The notes beneath the pieces are model-generated. The model saw only the letters and a list, made by a program, of their open reading frames with translations. It ran no database searches and was not told the origin of the DNA. DNA of 64,000 bases from Nocardioides sp. Soil805 (lineage in GTDB: Bacteria > Actinomycetota > Actinomycetes > Propionibacteriales > Nocardioidaceae): positions 1,672,003 to 1,736,002 of the forward strand of contig NZ_LMSU01000001.1 in assembly GCF_001429625.1 (NCBI RefSeq), written 5' to 3'. Positions within the stretch are counted from its first letter, which is position 1. Every line of letters begins with the position of its first letter. Positions 8,024 to 17,690 of the stretch are shown here, piece after piece. The translations under genes and the position numbers were made by a program.

Positions 8024-9085
8024 TCAGCGGACGAGCGGCAGCAGCTGATCGCCGACGCGGACGATCTCGTCGCGGTACGGCGTGTCCGACAGGATGAAGT
8101 GCGTGACGCCGAGATCCTGGTACCTCCGCAGCGCCTTGGCCACGTCACCCGCGGAGCCGACCAGCCAGGTGGTGCCGGCCCCGCCGCCGCCGTACCGTCC
8201 CGGAGCCGTGTAGAGGCACTCGTCCAGCACGTCGCCGCGCTGTGCGAGGTCGAGCAGCCGCTGCTGCCCGACCGCGCCGGAGCGGCGCTGGTCGACCGGG
8301 GTGACCCCGACCCCGTCCGCCATCCTCGCGACCTTGGCCTCGGCGTGGGCCCAGGCCTCGTCGGTGGTGTCGCGGACGAGCGTGGTGATCCGCAGCCCGA
8401 ACTCGAGCGGCGCGTGCTGACGGTCCACCTCCTCGCTGAGCTCGCGCAGGTGCGCGATGCGCTCGGCGACGCCCTCCAGCGGCTCGCCCCAGAACAGCTG
8501 CACGTCCGCCTCGGCCGCGGCCACGCGCTGCGCCGCCTCCGACGCTCCCCCGAAGTAGAGCCGCGGGTGGCGCCGGTCGCCCCGCACGACCGGGCGGGTG
8601 GCGACGGTCGACCCGGTCACCGCGAAGTGCTCGCCCTCGAAGGTCACGTCCTCCTCGGTCCACAGCCGGCGCACGAGGTGCATGAACTCCCGGGTCCGCG
8701 CGTAGCGCTGCGCCTGGTCGCCCTCGGTGTCGCCGTACGCCGCCAGCGAGTCCTGCCCCGAGACGATGTTGACCAGCAGCCGTCCGCCCGACAGCTCGTC
8801 GAGCGTGCTCGCGGCGGAGGCGAAGTTGGCCGGTCGCCAGTAGCCGGGGCGGATCGCCACCAGCGGCTGGAAGCTCGTCGTCCGGGCCGCGAGCGCGGTG
8901 CCCACGGTGAACGTGTCCGGCCTCCCCCAGCCGGTGCCGAGCAGCGCGCCGCCCCACCCGTGGTCCTCGACCAGCGTTGCCAGCTCGACGAGCCGGTCGA
9001 GGCTGTTGTGGCCCTCGCCCGCGTCGTCGCCCCGGTGGCCGGGCTCGACCTGGTTGGGGATGTACCAGAGGAACTCCTGCGTCAT
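8024..9085 (-). CDS. LLM-class flavin-dependent monooxygenase (SsuD-like)
   Basis: The 353-residue bacterial-luciferase-fold protein starts MTQEFLWYIPNQVEPGHRGD. It carries RPDTFTVGTALAART, LDELSGGRLLVNIVSGQD and LWTEEDVTFEGEHF, all typical of alkanesulfonate monooxygenase SsuD and related FMNH2-dependent enzymes. It needs a separate flavin reductase, which is not in this window. A dyad lies just upstream of its start. Desulfonation is the likely class, but no sulfonate ABC transporter genes adjoin, so the substrate is uncertain. Confidence 0.83.
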   Translation of the reverse strand: MTQEFLWYIPNQVEPGHRGDDAGEGHNSLDRLVELATLVEDHGWGGALLGTGWGRPDTFTVGTALAARTTSFQPLVAIRPGYWRPANFASAASTLDELSGGRLLVNIVSGQDSLAAYGDTEGDQAQRYARTREFMHLVRRLWTEEDVTFEGEHFAVTGSTVATRPVVRGDRRHPRLYFGGASEAAQRVAAAEADVQLFWGEPLEGVAERIAHLRELSEEVDRQHAPLEFGLRITTLVRDTTDEAWAHAEAKVARMADGVGVTPVDQRRSGAVGQQRLLDLAQRGDVLDECLYTAPGRYGGGGAGTTWLVGSAGDVAKALRRYQDLGVTHFILSDTPYRDEIVRVGDQLLPLVR

Positions 9086-9106
9086 GGGTCGCCCTTCGTT
9101 CGATAT

Positions 9107-9125
9107 GTCTAGTTCTTCACTAGAC
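9107..9125. promoter_or_regulatory. Candidate operator upstream of the SsuD-like gene
   Basis: A perfect 7-bp inverted repeat, GTCTAGT-TCTTC-ACTAGAC, sits 22-40 bp upstream of the monooxygenase ATG. It is in an AT-rich pocket that stands out from the GC-rich surroundings. The size and position suit a MarR/TetR-type operator. No regulator gene adjoins. Confidence 0.45.
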
Positions 9126-9150
9126 TAACCGTACGACGCCGGCCGGATCG

Positions 9151-10566
9151 TCAGGCAGCAGGCGCCCGCGGGTCCCGCCGGGCCCAGACGTAGTAGACGA
9201 CCGCCGGCACCACGAGGCCGACGAGCCAGGAGATGTCCGCGCCACCCAGGGCGTCGGTGACCGGGCCGGTGTAGAGCGCCTGGGCGAGGAAGGGCACCTG
9301 GACCAGCACGCCGAGGGCGTACGTCGTGAGGGCGACGCCGTTCCACGCGCCGTACCGTCCGCGCGGGTCGTAGAGCGCGGGCAGGTCGACCCGCTCGCGC
9401 GAGACCAGGTAGTAGTCGGTGAGGTTGATGGCCGACCACGGCGTGAAGACCATCAGCAGGAGCAGCACGAAGTTCTTGAAGTTGTCGAGGAAGTCCGCGC
9501 TCGCCCAGATCGCGATCCCCATCGACGCGGCCAGCATGGCCAGCACGAACGCCGCGCGGGCGTTGCTGCCCATCGTCCGGCGCCCCGTGACGGCCGTGAC
9601 GATCGTGGCCGCGCACATGAAGCTGCCGTAGGCGTTGAGGCAGGTGACGGTCAGCTTGCCGACGACGATCAGCGCGTAGACCAGCCCGGCGACGAGCGCC
9701 GTGGAGGCGAGACCGCCGAGCCAGCCGACCTGGTTGGTCAGGAAGGCGTCGCCCGCGACGGCGGCCACGACGGCGCCGAAGGTCATCGACAGCTGCGAGC
9801 CGATCACGCTGCCGGCATAGGTCCAGCGGAAGACCGCGCGCGGCGAGGTCTCGGCCGGCAGGTACCGCGAGTAGTCCGCGACGTACGGGCCGTAGGTGAG
9901 CTGCCACCCGGCCGCCAGCGAGACGGCGAGCAGGAAGGTGACGACGTCGAACTGCGGACCGGCCAGGGCCGCGGAGACGTCGTGCCGGCGGACCAGCTCC
10001 ACGGCGAGGTAGGCGAGGCCCAGGACCCCCAGCACGCTGGCGACGCGACCCACGGCGTGGATCCAGCGGTAGCCCACGATCGCGATGACGGCGACGATCG
10101 CAACGAAGCAGACGATCCCCACCCAGGCGGCGTCGACGCCGAGCAGCTCGTTGATGGCCTGGCCCGCCAGCACCGTCCCGGTGGCGGTGAACCCGAGGTA
10201 CATCACGATCACCAGGACCAGCGGCACGATCGCGCCGTAGACCCCGAACTGCGCCCGGCTGGAGATCATCTGGGGCAGGCCCAGGCGCGGACCCTGGGCG
10301 GAGTGCAGCGCCATCACCACCCCACCGAGCAGATTGCCGACCAGCAGCCCGACGATCGCCCAGAGGGCGTCGGCGCCGAAGACCACCGCGAGGGCGCCGT
10401 CGACGATGGCGGTGATCTGGAGGTTCGCGCCCATCCAGAGCGTGAACTGGCTGAACGGCGTCCCGTGGCGCTCCTCCGGCGGGATGACGTCGATGGTCCG
10501 GCGCTCGACGCGCGAGGACTCCGGTGCCGCGGTCGGTGTGGTGGCGGTGCTCGGGACGGTGCTCAT
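9151..10566 (-). CDS. NCS1-family nucleobase/cytosine/allantoin permease
   Basis: This 471-residue integral membrane protein has about twelve hydrophobic segments. The N-terminal motif GTPFSQFTLWMGANLQ and QGPRLGLPQMISSRAQFG are characteristic of NCS1 (codB/fcyB-like) sodium or proton symporters. It lies between two flavin monooxygenase genes on the same strand, which hints at uptake of a heterocycle that one of them oxidises. That link is inference. The exact substrate (cytosine, purine, thiamine or hydantoin) cannot be decided. Confidence 0.86.
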   Translation of the reverse strand: MSTVPSTATTPTAAPESSRVERRTIDVIPPEERHGTPFSQFTLWMGANLQITAIVDGALAVVFGADALWAIVGLLVGNLLGGVVMALHSAQGPRLGLPQMISSRAQFGVYGAIVPLVLVIVMYLGFTATGTVLAGQAINELLGVDAAWVGIVCFVAIVAVIAIVGYRWIHAVGRVASVLGVLGLAYLAVELVRRHDVSAALAGPQFDVVTFLLAVSLAAGWQLTYGPYVADYSRYLPAETSPRAVFRWTYAGSVIGSQLSMTFGAVVAAVAGDAFLTNQVGWLGGLASTALVAGLVYALIVVGKLTVTCLNAYGSFMCAATIVTAVTGRRTMGSNARAAFVLAMLAASMGIAIWASADFLDNFKNFVLLLLMVFTPWSAINLTDYYLVSRERVDLPALYDPRGRYGAWNGVALTTYALGVLVQVPFLAQALYTGPVTDALGGADISWLVGLVVPAVVYYVWARRDPRAPAA

Positions 10567-10667
10567 GGGGGGCCTCCTGTCAGGGCGTGCTCCCCATCAC
10601 AGCCCCGTCCTACCTGCCCGCGACACCCCCGAGCCCGCCACACCCTCTCGTATCCGAGACAGACGCC

Positions 10668-11708
10668 TCAGGCGGCCAGGAGCCGGAGCGTCTCCTCGCG
10701 GGCGGGCGACGCGGAGGCAGCGGTCCCGGCGAACGCCGAGGTCACCGGGTGGACCATCACCTCGTCGACGCCGAACTCCGTGGCGAGCTCCTCCACCCGC
10801 CGACGCGCGGCGACGGGCTCGTCGACGACCCAGCGGGTCAGCATCGCCTCGACCATGCCCTGGTGCGCCTCGGGCACCGGCGTCGTCTCGGCCTCCTCGA
10901 CCAGCCGCTGCGCGGTCAGCGGGGCGCCGGTGCGCAGGGCCACCATCTGCAGCACCTGGGGCAGCGCGAGCCGGCGGGCCTCCTCGGCGGTCTCCGCGAC
11001 GGCCGCGTTGACGGTGAGGAAGGTGCGCGGCTCCGGGTGCTGCTCGGAGGGCTGGTACGACGAGCGGTACAGCTCGATGGCCTCGGCCGTGCCCTGGCCG
11101 GCGAAGTGGTGGGCGAAGACGTACGGCAGCCCTCGCGACGCGGCCAGCCGGGCCGAGTAGTCCGACGACCCGAGCAGCCACACGGTCGGCACCGACGCCG
11201 CGCGCGGGGTCGCCCGCAGCGGCTGGCGCCGGCCGCCGACCGACATCTCGACGCCGTCGGGGTGCATCAGCGTGATGATGTCGTCGACGTACTCGGGGAA
11301 CCGCGTCACGGCCTCGTCGGCGGCGGCCGAGGAGCCGCCCCGCAGGACGTAGCGGGTCAGCGGGTCCGTCCCGGGGGCCCGGCCGATGCCGAGGTCGATG
11401 CGACCCGGGTACGCCGCCTCCAGGAGCGCGAACTGCTCGGCGACGACCAGCGGCTCGTGGTTGGGCAGCATCACGCCGCCGGACCCCACCCGGATGCGCT
11501 CGGTGGCCGCGGCCAGCATCGCGATGAGCACCGGCGGGTTGGTGGCCGCCACCGCCGGCATGTTGTGGTGCTCGGCCACCCAGTAGCGGGTGTAGCCGGC
11601 GGCGTCGGCGGTGCGGGCCAGCGACCGCGAGGCGGCGAGCGCGTCGCCGGTCCCCTGGTCGCTGCGGACGGGCACGAGGTCGAGGACGGAGAGAGCAGGG
11701 AAGGTCAC
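10668..11708 (-). CDS. Luciferase-like LLM monooxygenase (MsnO8-type)
   Basis: The 346-residue protein begins [14 protein letters not shown] and contains [35 protein letters not shown] and [17 protein letters not shown]. These are the signatures of the LLM oxidoreductase subgroup with an EHH motif. It binds reduced FMN. It is unlike the SsuD-like protein in the same segment, so the two are not recent duplicates. The substrate is unknown. It is divergent from the MFS gene downstream. Confidence 0.85.
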   Translation of the reverse strand: MTFPALSVLDLVPVRSDQGTGDALAASRSLARTADAAGYTRYWVAEHHNMPAVAATNPPVLIAMLAAATERIRVGSGGVMLPNHEPLVVAEQFALLEAAYPGRIDLGIGRAPGTDPLTRYVLRGGSSAAADEAVTRFPEYVDDIITLMHPDGVEMSVGGRRQPLRATPRAASVPTVWLLGSSDYSARLAASRGLPYVFAHHFAGQGTAEAIELYRSSYQPSEQHPEPRTFLTVNAAVAETAEEARRLALPQVLQMVALRTGAPLTAQRLVEEAETTPVPEAHQGMVEAMLTRWVVDEPVAARRRVEELATEFGVDEVMVHPVTSAFAGTAASASPAREETLRLLAA

Positions 11709-11811
11709 CTCAGGGCAACGCCCTCACCACGTCACTATTCCGTCGCCGCGGCGTCGTGCCGGTCACGCCGGCTTGATCTCGAGTGCACGTGAGGTCCTAG
11801 CGTCTGCGATC

Positions 11812-13212
11812 GTGACGACAGTGACGGGGACGACGGGCGACAGCACCACGGGACGGGCGCCGCGGGAGCGGCTGCTCTCCCCGACGTACGCCGCCACGAC
11901 GATCGGCATGTTCGCGCTGATCGCCTTCGTGGCCTTCGAGGCGATGGCGGTCACGACCGTCATGCCGACCGTGGCGCGGGCCCTGGACGGTGAGTCGCTG
12001 TACGCGCTCACCTTCGCCGCGCCGCTGGCCTGCGGGGTGCTCGGCACCGTCGCGGCCGGCACGTGGAGCGACCGGCGCGGGCCGGCCCTGCCGCTGGTGG
12101 TGGCGATGGTGCTCTTCTCCGCCGGCCTCCTGGTCTGCGCGGCGGCGCCCACGATGGAGGTGCTGCTCGCGGGCCGGGTCCTCCAGGGCCTGGGCGGCGG
12201 GGCGCTCACCGTCGGCCTCTACGTCCTGGTGGGCATCGTCTTCCCGCCGGCGCTGCGCCCCGCGGTGTTCGCCAGCTTCGCCGCCGCGTGGGTGCTGCCG
12301 GCCCTGTTCGGACCCGCGCTCGCCGCGCTCGTGGCCGACGCGCTCGGCTGGCGGTGGGTCTTCGGGGGTGCGGTGCTGCTCGTCGCGGCCGCCGCCCTGC
12401 TCATCGCCCCCGCGCTCCGCTCGGGCCACCGCCCGGACGTGGCGGACGGTGGCGATCCCTCCGGCGCCGGCGCACCCCGCGGCAGCCTCGCGTGGGCCGG
12501 GGTCGCTGCCGTCGCCGTCCTCGCCCTGGAGCTGTTGGGCTCCGAGCCCGGTACGCCGCTGCTCGCGGCCGGGGCGGTCGTCGCACTGGTCCTGGTGGTC
12601 GTCTCGCTCCGTCGGCTGCTGCCCGTCGGCACGCTCGTCGGCCGCCGCGGGCTGCCGTCGGTGATCGCCACCCGCGGGCTGCTCAGCGCCTCCTTCTTCT
12701 GCGCGGAGGCCTACATCGTCTACGTCCTGCAGGAGCAGTGGGGCCTCTCGCCGGGCCGCGCGGGCATCGCGCTGACCTTCGTCGGCATCACCTGGGCCAG
12801 CGCCAGCCAGGCGCAGGCCCGCCTCGGCGGCCGGGTCTCCGACGTCACCGCCATGCGGGTCGGGACCGCGCTCGTGCTCGCCGGGGTCGGCGCGCTCGCC
12901 GTGTCCGTGGAGCTGCACCTGCCCGCCCTCGTCACCGGGGCGTCGTACGTCCTCGCGGGAGCCGGCATGGGCTTCGGCTACCCGCGCACCAGCGTGGCGA
13001 TGCTCGCCGTCTCCAGCGACCGCGACCGCGGCTTCAACTCCTCGGCGCTGACCATCGCCGACTCGCTCGGCGCCGCGCTGGCGCTGTCGGTCTCGGGCGT
13101 CGTGTTCGCCGCCTCCGAGCGAGCCGGCACCGACCCGTTCCTGGCGGTGTTCGTGCTGGGCGGGATGATCGCGGCCCTGGGCGTCGCCGCCGCGGCGCGC
13201 ACCCGGGCCTAG
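11812..13212 (+). CDS. MFS multidrug-type exporter
   Basis: The protein has about 466 residues and 12-14 transmembrane helices. The motif AGTWSDRRGPALPL after helix 2 is the MFS loop signature, and GRVLQGLGGGALTVGLY fits the drug:H+ antiporter (DHA) branch. The GTG start at 11812 follows the divergent promoter region and gives a short polar leader before helix 1. The hairpin at 13224-13257 can terminate its transcript. The substrate is unknown. Confidence 0.85.
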   Translation: MTTVTGTTGDSTTGRAPRERLLSPTYAATTIGMFALIAFVAFEAMAVTTVMPTVARALDGESLYALTFAAPLACGVLGTVAAGTWSDRRGPALPLVVAMVLFSAGLLVCAAAPTMEVLLAGRVLQGLGGGALTVGLYVLVGIVFPPALRPAVFASFAAAWVLPALFGPALAALVADALGWRWVFGGAVLLVAAAALLIAPALRSGHRPDVADGGDPSGAGAPRGSLAWAGVAAVAVLALELLGSEPGTPLLAAGAVVALVLVVVSLRRLLPVGTLVGRRGLPSVIATRGLLSASFFCAEAYIVYVLQEQWGLSPGRAGIALTFVGITWASASQAQARLGGRVSDVTAMRVGTALVLAGVGALAVSVELHLPALVTGASYVLAGAGMGFGYPRTSVAMLAVSSDRDRGFNSSALTIADSLGAALALSVSGVVFAASERAGTDPFLAVFVLGGMIAALGVAAAARTRA

Positions 13213-13223
13213 ACGGTCCGACC

Positions 13224-13257
13224 GCCAGGGTGGCGGCACATCGCACGCCACCCCGGC
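13224..13257 (+). terminator. Hairpin terminator after the MFS gene
   Basis: GCCAGGGTGGCG at 13224-13235 pairs with CGCCACCCCGGC at 13246-13257 (11 of 12 positions, 10-nt loop), starting 12 bp after the MFS stop codon. There is no U-run, as is usual in these genomes. Confidence 0.55.
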
Positions 13258-13317
13258 CAGGGTGGCGGCGGATTGCGCCGGATCACAGGAGATTCCTGCG
13301 ACGTCCCGCCACTCTGG
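13257..13317. repeat. Palindromic intergenic module with an internal hairpin
   Basis: CCAGGGTGGCGG (13257-13268) pairs with CCGCCACTCTGG (13306-13317) with one G-T wobble. Between them CAGGA-GAT-TCCTG (13286-13298) forms a second hairpin. The left arm repeats a 13-bp word, CCAGGGTGGCGGC, also found at 13225-13237. The structure is more elaborate than a simple terminator and resembles a small repetitive intergenic palindrome. Confidence 0.45.
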
Positions 13318-13349
13318 GCAGCGACGCGCAGACCGAAGGCACCCGCCGG

Positions 13350-13838
13350 CTAGCGACGCCGCAGCGGTCCGCCCGAGCGCCCGTGGCCCTCCGCCACGAT
13401 CTCGGCGACCACGGACAGGGCGATCTCGCCCGGCGCCTTGCCCCCGGTGTCGAGCCCGGCGGGCACGTGGAGGCGCTCGAGGCCCGGCACGCCCTCCCCC
13501 GCGAGGTCGGCGAGCAGGCCCTCGGCGCGACGGCGGCTGGCCATCATCGCGACGTACGACGCCGGCGACGCCAACGCGTCACGCAGCACCCGGGGCGCGT
13601 CCGGGGCGTCGTGGTCGCACAGCACCACCGCGTCCCCGGCCCGCAGGGCGAGGGCCGCGACGAGCGCGACCCCGCGTCCCTCCTCGTCCTCGGCCACCAC
13701 CACGACCTCGCGGCCGACCGCCGAGGCGATCACCTCGATGGCCTCGGAGATCGGGTTGCGACTGAGCACGACGACGCGGCCGCGAGCAGCCGGGTCCTCG
13801 GACGGTGCGTCGGACCAGGGCTGCTCGCGGCTCGTCAT
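13350..13838 (-). CDS. XdhC-like protein, Rossmann domain only
   Basis: The 162-residue protein matches only the C-terminal half of XdhC/CoxF proteins: YVAMMASRRRAEGLLADL, then VPAGLDTGGKAPGEIALSVVAEI. XdhC proteins mature molybdenum hydroxylases such as xanthine and CO dehydrogenase. The N-terminal XdhC_CoxI domain is absent, and the usual glycine-rich loop reads LSRNPISEAIE. No hydroxylase genes adjoin. It starts one base after the CoA-transferase B stop on the same strand, so it is transcribed upstream of nothing but spacer. Its function is uncertain. Confidence 0.72.
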   Translation of the reverse strand: MTSREQPWSDAPSEDPAARGRVVVLSRNPISEAIEVIASAVGREVVVVAEDEEGRGVALVAALALRAGDAVVLCDHDAPDAPRVLRDALASPASYVAMMASRRRAEGLLADLAGEGVPGLERLHVPAGLDTGGKAPGEIALSVVAEIVAEGHGRSGGPLRRR

Positions 13839-13839
13839 C

Positions 13840-14508
13840 TCACACCAGCTCGGGCTCGGTCTTCTCGCGGACCTCGTCCTCGGTGACGCCGGGGGCGAGC
13901 TCGACGAGCCTGAGCGCCCGCTCGCCGAGCGTCCCCGAGGGGGCGACCTCGCCGGTGGCCGGGTCGATCACGTCGATCACGCACAGGTCGGTGATGATCC
14001 GCTGCACCACCCGCTTGCCGGTGTAGGGCAGCGAGCACTCCTCGACGATCTTGAGCCCGCCGTCCTTGGCGGTGTGCTCCATCAGCACGATCACCCGCTT
14101 GGCGCCGTGGACCAGGTCCATCGCGCCGCCCATGCCCTTGACCATCTTGCCGGGGATCATCCAGTTGGCGATGTCGCCGACCGCCGAGACCTGCATGGCG
14201 CCCAGGATCGCGGCGTCGATCTTGCCGCCGCGGATCATCCCGAACGACGTCGCGGAGTCGAAGAAGGACGCCCCGCGCCGCAGGGTGACCGTCTCCTTGC
14301 CCGCGTTGATCAGGTCGGGGTCGACCCCGTCCTCGGTGGGGTAGGGCCCCACCCCGAGGATGCCGTTCTCCGACTGCAGCACCAGCTCGACGTCGTCGGC
14401 GACGTAGTTGGGCACCAGCGTCGGCAGCCCGATCCCGAGGTTGACGTACGAGCCGTCGACCAGCTCCGAGGCCGCCCGTGCGGCCATCTCCTCACGCGTC
14501 CATCCCAT
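13840..14508 (-). CDS. scoB: 3-oxoacid CoA-transferase subunit B
   Basis: The 222-residue beta subunit has the CoA-transferase motif [12 protein letters not shown], with the catalytic glutamate at about residue 47. It forms the CoA thioester intermediate when CoA is moved between succinyl-CoA (or another acyl-CoA) and a 3-oxoacid. It lies 5 bp after scoA on the same strand. The substrate may be acetoacetate or 3-oxoadipate; nothing adjacent (thiolase or beta-ketoadipate genes) decides between them. Confidence 0.92.
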   Translation of the reverse strand: MGWTREEMAARAASELVDGSYVNLGIGLPTLVPNYVADDVELVLQSENGILGVGPYPTEDGVDPDLINAGKETVTLRRGASFFDSATSFGMIRGGKIDAAILGAMQVSAVGDIANWMIPGKMVKGMGGAMDLVHGAKRVIVLMEHTAKDGGLKIVEECSLPYTGKRVVQRIITDLCVIDVIDPATGEVAPSGTLGERALRLVELAPGVTEDEVREKTEPELV

Positions 14509-14513
14509 GCTTC

Positions 14514-15317
14514 TCAGCCTCCCGGGTTCTGTTCCTGGACAGCCTCGGACGCGGGCTGCACGGTGCGCTTCTCGATCCGCTTGTCCGCGGCCTGCTCCGG
14601 CGTCAGCGCGACCACGCGCTGCACGTAGACGCCGGGGGTGTGGATCTCGTTGGGGTCCAGCTCGCCGGGCTCGACGAGCTCCTCCACCTCCGCGATGGTG
14701 ACCCGCCCGCACATCGCGGCCAGCGGGTTGAAGTTGCGCGCGGAGTCCCGGAAGACCAGGTTGCCGTGGCGGTCGCCCTTCCAGGCGCGCACCAGGCCGA
14801 AGTCGGCGACGATCGCGTGCTCGAGGACGTACTCCTTGTCGCCCTCGGCCGTGGGGAAGACCTGGGTCTGCTTGGCCGGAGAGGCGACGACCACGTTGCC
14901 GGCGTCGTCGTACTTCCACGGCAGCCCGCCCTCGGCGACCTGCGTGCCGACACCGGTCGCGGTGAAGAACGCCGGGATGCCGGAGCCACCGGCCCGCATC
15001 CGCTCGGCCAGCGTGCCCTGCGGGGTGAGCTCGACCTCCAGCTCGCCGGAGAGGTACTGCCGGGCGAACTCCTTGTTCTCCCCGACGTACGACGCCACCA
15101 TCCGCCGCAGCCGGTGGTCCATGAGCAGCCGACCCAGGCCCCAGTCGTCGACGCCGCAGTTGTTGGACACCGCCTCCAGGTCCGTGGTGCCGGCCTCCAG
15201 CAGCGCCTCGATCAGCACCGACGGGATCCCGCACAACCCGAACCCGCCGACCGACAGCGTCGCTCCGTCGGGGATGTCCGCCACCGCTGCCGCGGCGCTC
15301 TCGACGACCTTGTCCAT
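14514..15317 (-). CDS. scoA: 3-oxoacid CoA-transferase subunit A
   Basis: The 267-residue alpha subunit starts [19 protein letters not shown] and has the hallmark [19 protein letters not shown] plus [16 protein letters not shown]. It pairs with the B subunit directly downstream. It is slightly longer than usual because of a C-terminal tail rich in Glu/Gln. It is divergent from the ArsA-like ATPase gene across 107 bp. The pair links ketone-body or aromatic-acid degradation to the TCA cycle. Confidence 0.92.
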   Translation of the reverse strand: MDKVVESAAAAVADIPDGATLSVGGFGLCGIPSVLIEALLEAGTTDLEAVSNNCGVDDWGLGRLLMDHRLRRMVASYVGENKEFARQYLSGELEVELTPQGTLAERMRAGGSGIPAFFTATGVGTQVAEGGLPWKYDDAGNVVVASPAKQTQVFPTAEGDKEYVLEHAIVADFGLVRAWKGDRHGNLVFRDSARNFNPLAAMCGRVTIAEVEELVEPGELDPNEIHTPGVYVQRVVALTPEQAADKRIEKRTVQPASEAVQEQNPGG

Positions 15318-15424
15318 CGCCCTCTCCTTGTCCTCCCCCGGCGATCCCCGCCGGGCTCGGTGCGATGCTAGTCACTCCCACGGAGGCGGCCGATGGCTGC
15401 CACCCACACACTAGGCTCGGCGAC

Positions 15425-16462
15425 GTGTCCCCAGTCCACGGTGGAGCCCCGGCCGGCAACCGGCGCAGCGACTGGCGCGGGGTCGACCTGCACGTCGTCA
15501 CGGGCAAGGGCGGGACCGGCAAGTCCACGGTGGCGGCCGCGCTGGCGCTGGCGCTGGCGAGCACCGGCAAGAACGTGCTGCTCTGCGAGGTCGAGGGCCG
15601 CCAGGGGATCGCCCGGATGTTCGACGTCGAGCCGCTGCCCTACGAGGAGCGCCGCATCGCTCGCGGCCTGCCGCTGGGCGACGTCGCCCCGGGGGCCGTC
15701 AACGCGCTGCACATCGACCCCGAGTCGGCGCTGCTGGAGTACCTCTCGATGTACTACAAGCTCGGGCGCGCCGGGAAGGCGCTCGACCGGTTCGGCATCA
15801 TCGACTTCGCCACCACCATCGCGCCCGGTGTCCGCGACGTGCTGCTCACCGGCAAGGTCTACGAGGCCGTGCAGCGCAACGCCCGCAACAAGTCCGCGAC
15901 CGTGTACGACGCCGTGGTCCTCGACGCCCCGCCGACCGGCCGGATCACCCAGTTCCTGAACGTGAACGGCGAGCTCGCCGGCCTGGCCAAGGTCGGTCCC
16001 ATCAAGGCCCAGGCCGACACGGTGATGACGCTCTTCCGCTCCCCCCGCACGGTGGTCCACCTCGTCACGGTGCTGGAGGAGATGCCGGTGACCGAGACCG
16101 TCGACGGCATCGCCGACCTCCGCGAGGCCCGGCTCCCCGTCGGCGGCGTCGTCATCAACATGGTCCGGCCCCGCGACCTGGGGCCCGCCGACCTCGCGGC
16201 CGCGCGGGCCGGCACCCTGGACCGCGAGGCCGTCGCCGCGGACCTGTCCCGCGCCGGCGTCGAGGTCTCCCACGAGCTGGTCGACTCGCTGCTCGAGGAG
16301 GCCCGGGACCACGCGGCCCGCCGGGGGCTGGAGGACTCGCAGCGCGAGGTCGTCGAGGCGCTGGACGTGCCGTCGTACGAGCTGCCCCGGATGCCCGGGG
16401 GGATCGACCTCGGCGGGCTCTACGAGCTGGCCGCACGGATGAGGGAGCAGGGACTCGCATGA
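15425..16462 (+). CDS. ArsA/Get3-like anion-ATPase family protein 1
   Basis: The protein has about 345 residues. The deviant Walker [10 protein letters not shown] is at 27-35 and the switch [13 protein letters not shown] is near 170. This is the ArsA/Get3 SIMIBI fold, but the arsenite-binding cysteines are absent, so arsenite export is unlikely. It overlaps the second ATPase by an ATGA quartet. The pair lies beside wblA and the PASTA PBP exactly as Rv3679-Rv3680 do beside whiB4 and ponA2. The GTG at 15425 is chosen because residues upstream are non-family sequence. Confidence 0.86.
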   Translation: MSPVHGGAPAGNRRSDWRGVDLHVVTGKGGTGKSTVAAALALALASTGKNVLLCEVEGRQGIARMFDVEPLPYEERRIARGLPLGDVAPGAVNALHIDPESALLEYLSMYYKLGRAGKALDRFGIIDFATTIAPGVRDVLLTGKVYEAVQRNARNKSATVYDAVVLDAPPTGRITQFLNVNGELAGLAKVGPIKAQADTVMTLFRSPRTVVHLVTVLEEMPVTETVDGIADLREARLPVGGVVINMVRPRDLGPADLAAARAGTLDREAVAADLSRAGVEVSHELVDSLLEEARDHAARRGLEDSQREVVEALDVPSYELPRMPGGIDLGGLYELAARMREQGLA

Positions 16463-17652
16463 CCCGCAGCCGCCCCCGCGTCGGCCCGCTGGCCGCGACC
16501 GCCGACCGCGCCCCCCGCCTCGACGTCGACGCCCTGATCGACGACCCCGGCACCGGGATCATCGTGTGCTGCGGGTCGGGCGGCGTGGGCAAGACGACGA
16601 CGAGCGCGGCCCTGGCCCTGCGCGCCGCCGAGCGGGGCCGCAGGGTCGTCGTGCTCACCATCGACCCGGCCCGGCGCCTCGCGCAGTCGATGGGCATCGA
16701 GACCCTGGACAACACCCCGCGGCCCGTGGTGGGCGTCGGACCCGGCTCCCTCGACGCGATGATGCTGGACATGAAGCGCACCTTCGACGAGGTGGTGCTC
16801 AGCCAGGCCACCCCGGAGAAGGCGCGGGCCATCCTGGACAACCCGTTCTACATCGCGCTGTCGAGCTCGTTCTCCGGCACCCAGGAGTACATGGCGATGG
16901 AGAAGCTCGGCCAGGTCCACCGCCAGGCCCAGGCGGAGGGCACCTACGACTTGATCGTCGTGGACACCCCGCCGAGCCGCTCGGCGCTGGACTTCCTCGA
17001 CGCACCCGAACGGCTCTCCAGCTTCCTCGACGGACGCTTCATCCGGCTGCTGCTCGCGCCGGCCAAGGGCCCGGCGCGGTTGATGACCGCGGGCCTGGGG
17101 CTGGTGACCAACGCCCTCACCAAGATCCTGGGCGCGCAGGTGCTGCGCGACATGCAGACCTTCGTCGCGGCGTTCGACACCCTCTTCGGCGGGTTCCGCC
17201 AGCGGGCGGAGACCACCTTCTCGCTGCTGCAGGCGCCGGGTACGGCGTTCCTGGTCATCGCCGCGCCCGAGCCGGACGCGCTGCGCGAGGCGTCGTACTT
17301 CGTCGAGCGCCTCACCGAGGACGAGATGCCCCTGGCCGGGCTGGTCGTCAACCGGGCCAGTCCCGCCGCTCGCACCGACCTCTCGGCCGACGAGGCCGTG
17401 GCCGCCGCGGACCGCCTGTCCCGCACGTCCGAGGGGTCGACGACCGCAGGGCTGCTGCGCCTGCACGCCGACCGGGTGCGGATGGTGGAGCGGGAGGCGC
17501 ACCTGCGCGAGCGCTGGGCGACCGCCCACCCCGAGGTGGCGACCACGGTCGTGCCGGCGATGGCGACCGACGTGCACGACCTCGAGGGCCTGCGCCGCAT
17601 CGGCGACCTGCTGGCCGGCACGGTGACCGACCGTGTCGACCGGGCCGGCTGA
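16459..17652 (+). CDS. ArsA/Get3-like anion-ATPase family protein 2
   Basis: The 397-residue partner has Walker A GSGGVGKTT at 39-47, a typical Get3/ArsA loop, and VVDTPPSRSALDFLDAP as the switch. The long C-terminal region may form the hydrophobic or partner-binding groove. It probably forms a heterodimer with the preceding gene product, with which it overlaps. Work on the mycobacterial homologues points to a cell-envelope or redox-linked role; a function in tail-anchored or membrane protein handling is inference. Confidence 0.86.
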   Translation: MTRSRPRVGPLAATADRAPRLDVDALIDDPGTGIIVCCGSGGVGKTTTSAALALRAAERGRRVVVLTIDPARRLAQSMGIETLDNTPRPVVGVGPGSLDAMMLDMKRTFDEVVLSQATPEKARAILDNPFYIALSSSFSGTQEYMAMEKLGQVHRQAQAEGTYDLIVVDTPPSRSALDFLDAPERLSSFLDGRFIRLLLAPAKGPARLMTAGLGLVTNALTKILGAQVLRDMQTFVAAFDTLFGGFRQRAETTFSLLQAPGTAFLVIAAPEPDALREASYFVERLTEDEMPLAGLVVNRASPAARTDLSADEAVAAADRLSRTSEGSTTAGLLRLHADRVRMVEREAHLRERWATAHPEVATTVVPAMATDVHDLEGLRRIGDLLAGTVTDRVDRAG

Positions 17653-17690
17653 GCCGACGCAGGGCCGCCGCAGGGCCGCCGGGTCCCGCC

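Noticed and set aside
11797..13251. A minus-strand open frame opposite the MFS gene
   Set aside because: Composition is His/Asp/Arg-rich with no domain; the MFS frame has clear helices and motifs.
13350..13838. A CO dehydrogenase accessory locus made of XdhC with MoxR and CoxE
   Set aside because: The XdhC-like gene is 35 kb from the MoxR-VWA pair, and no coxL, coxM or coxS genes are present.
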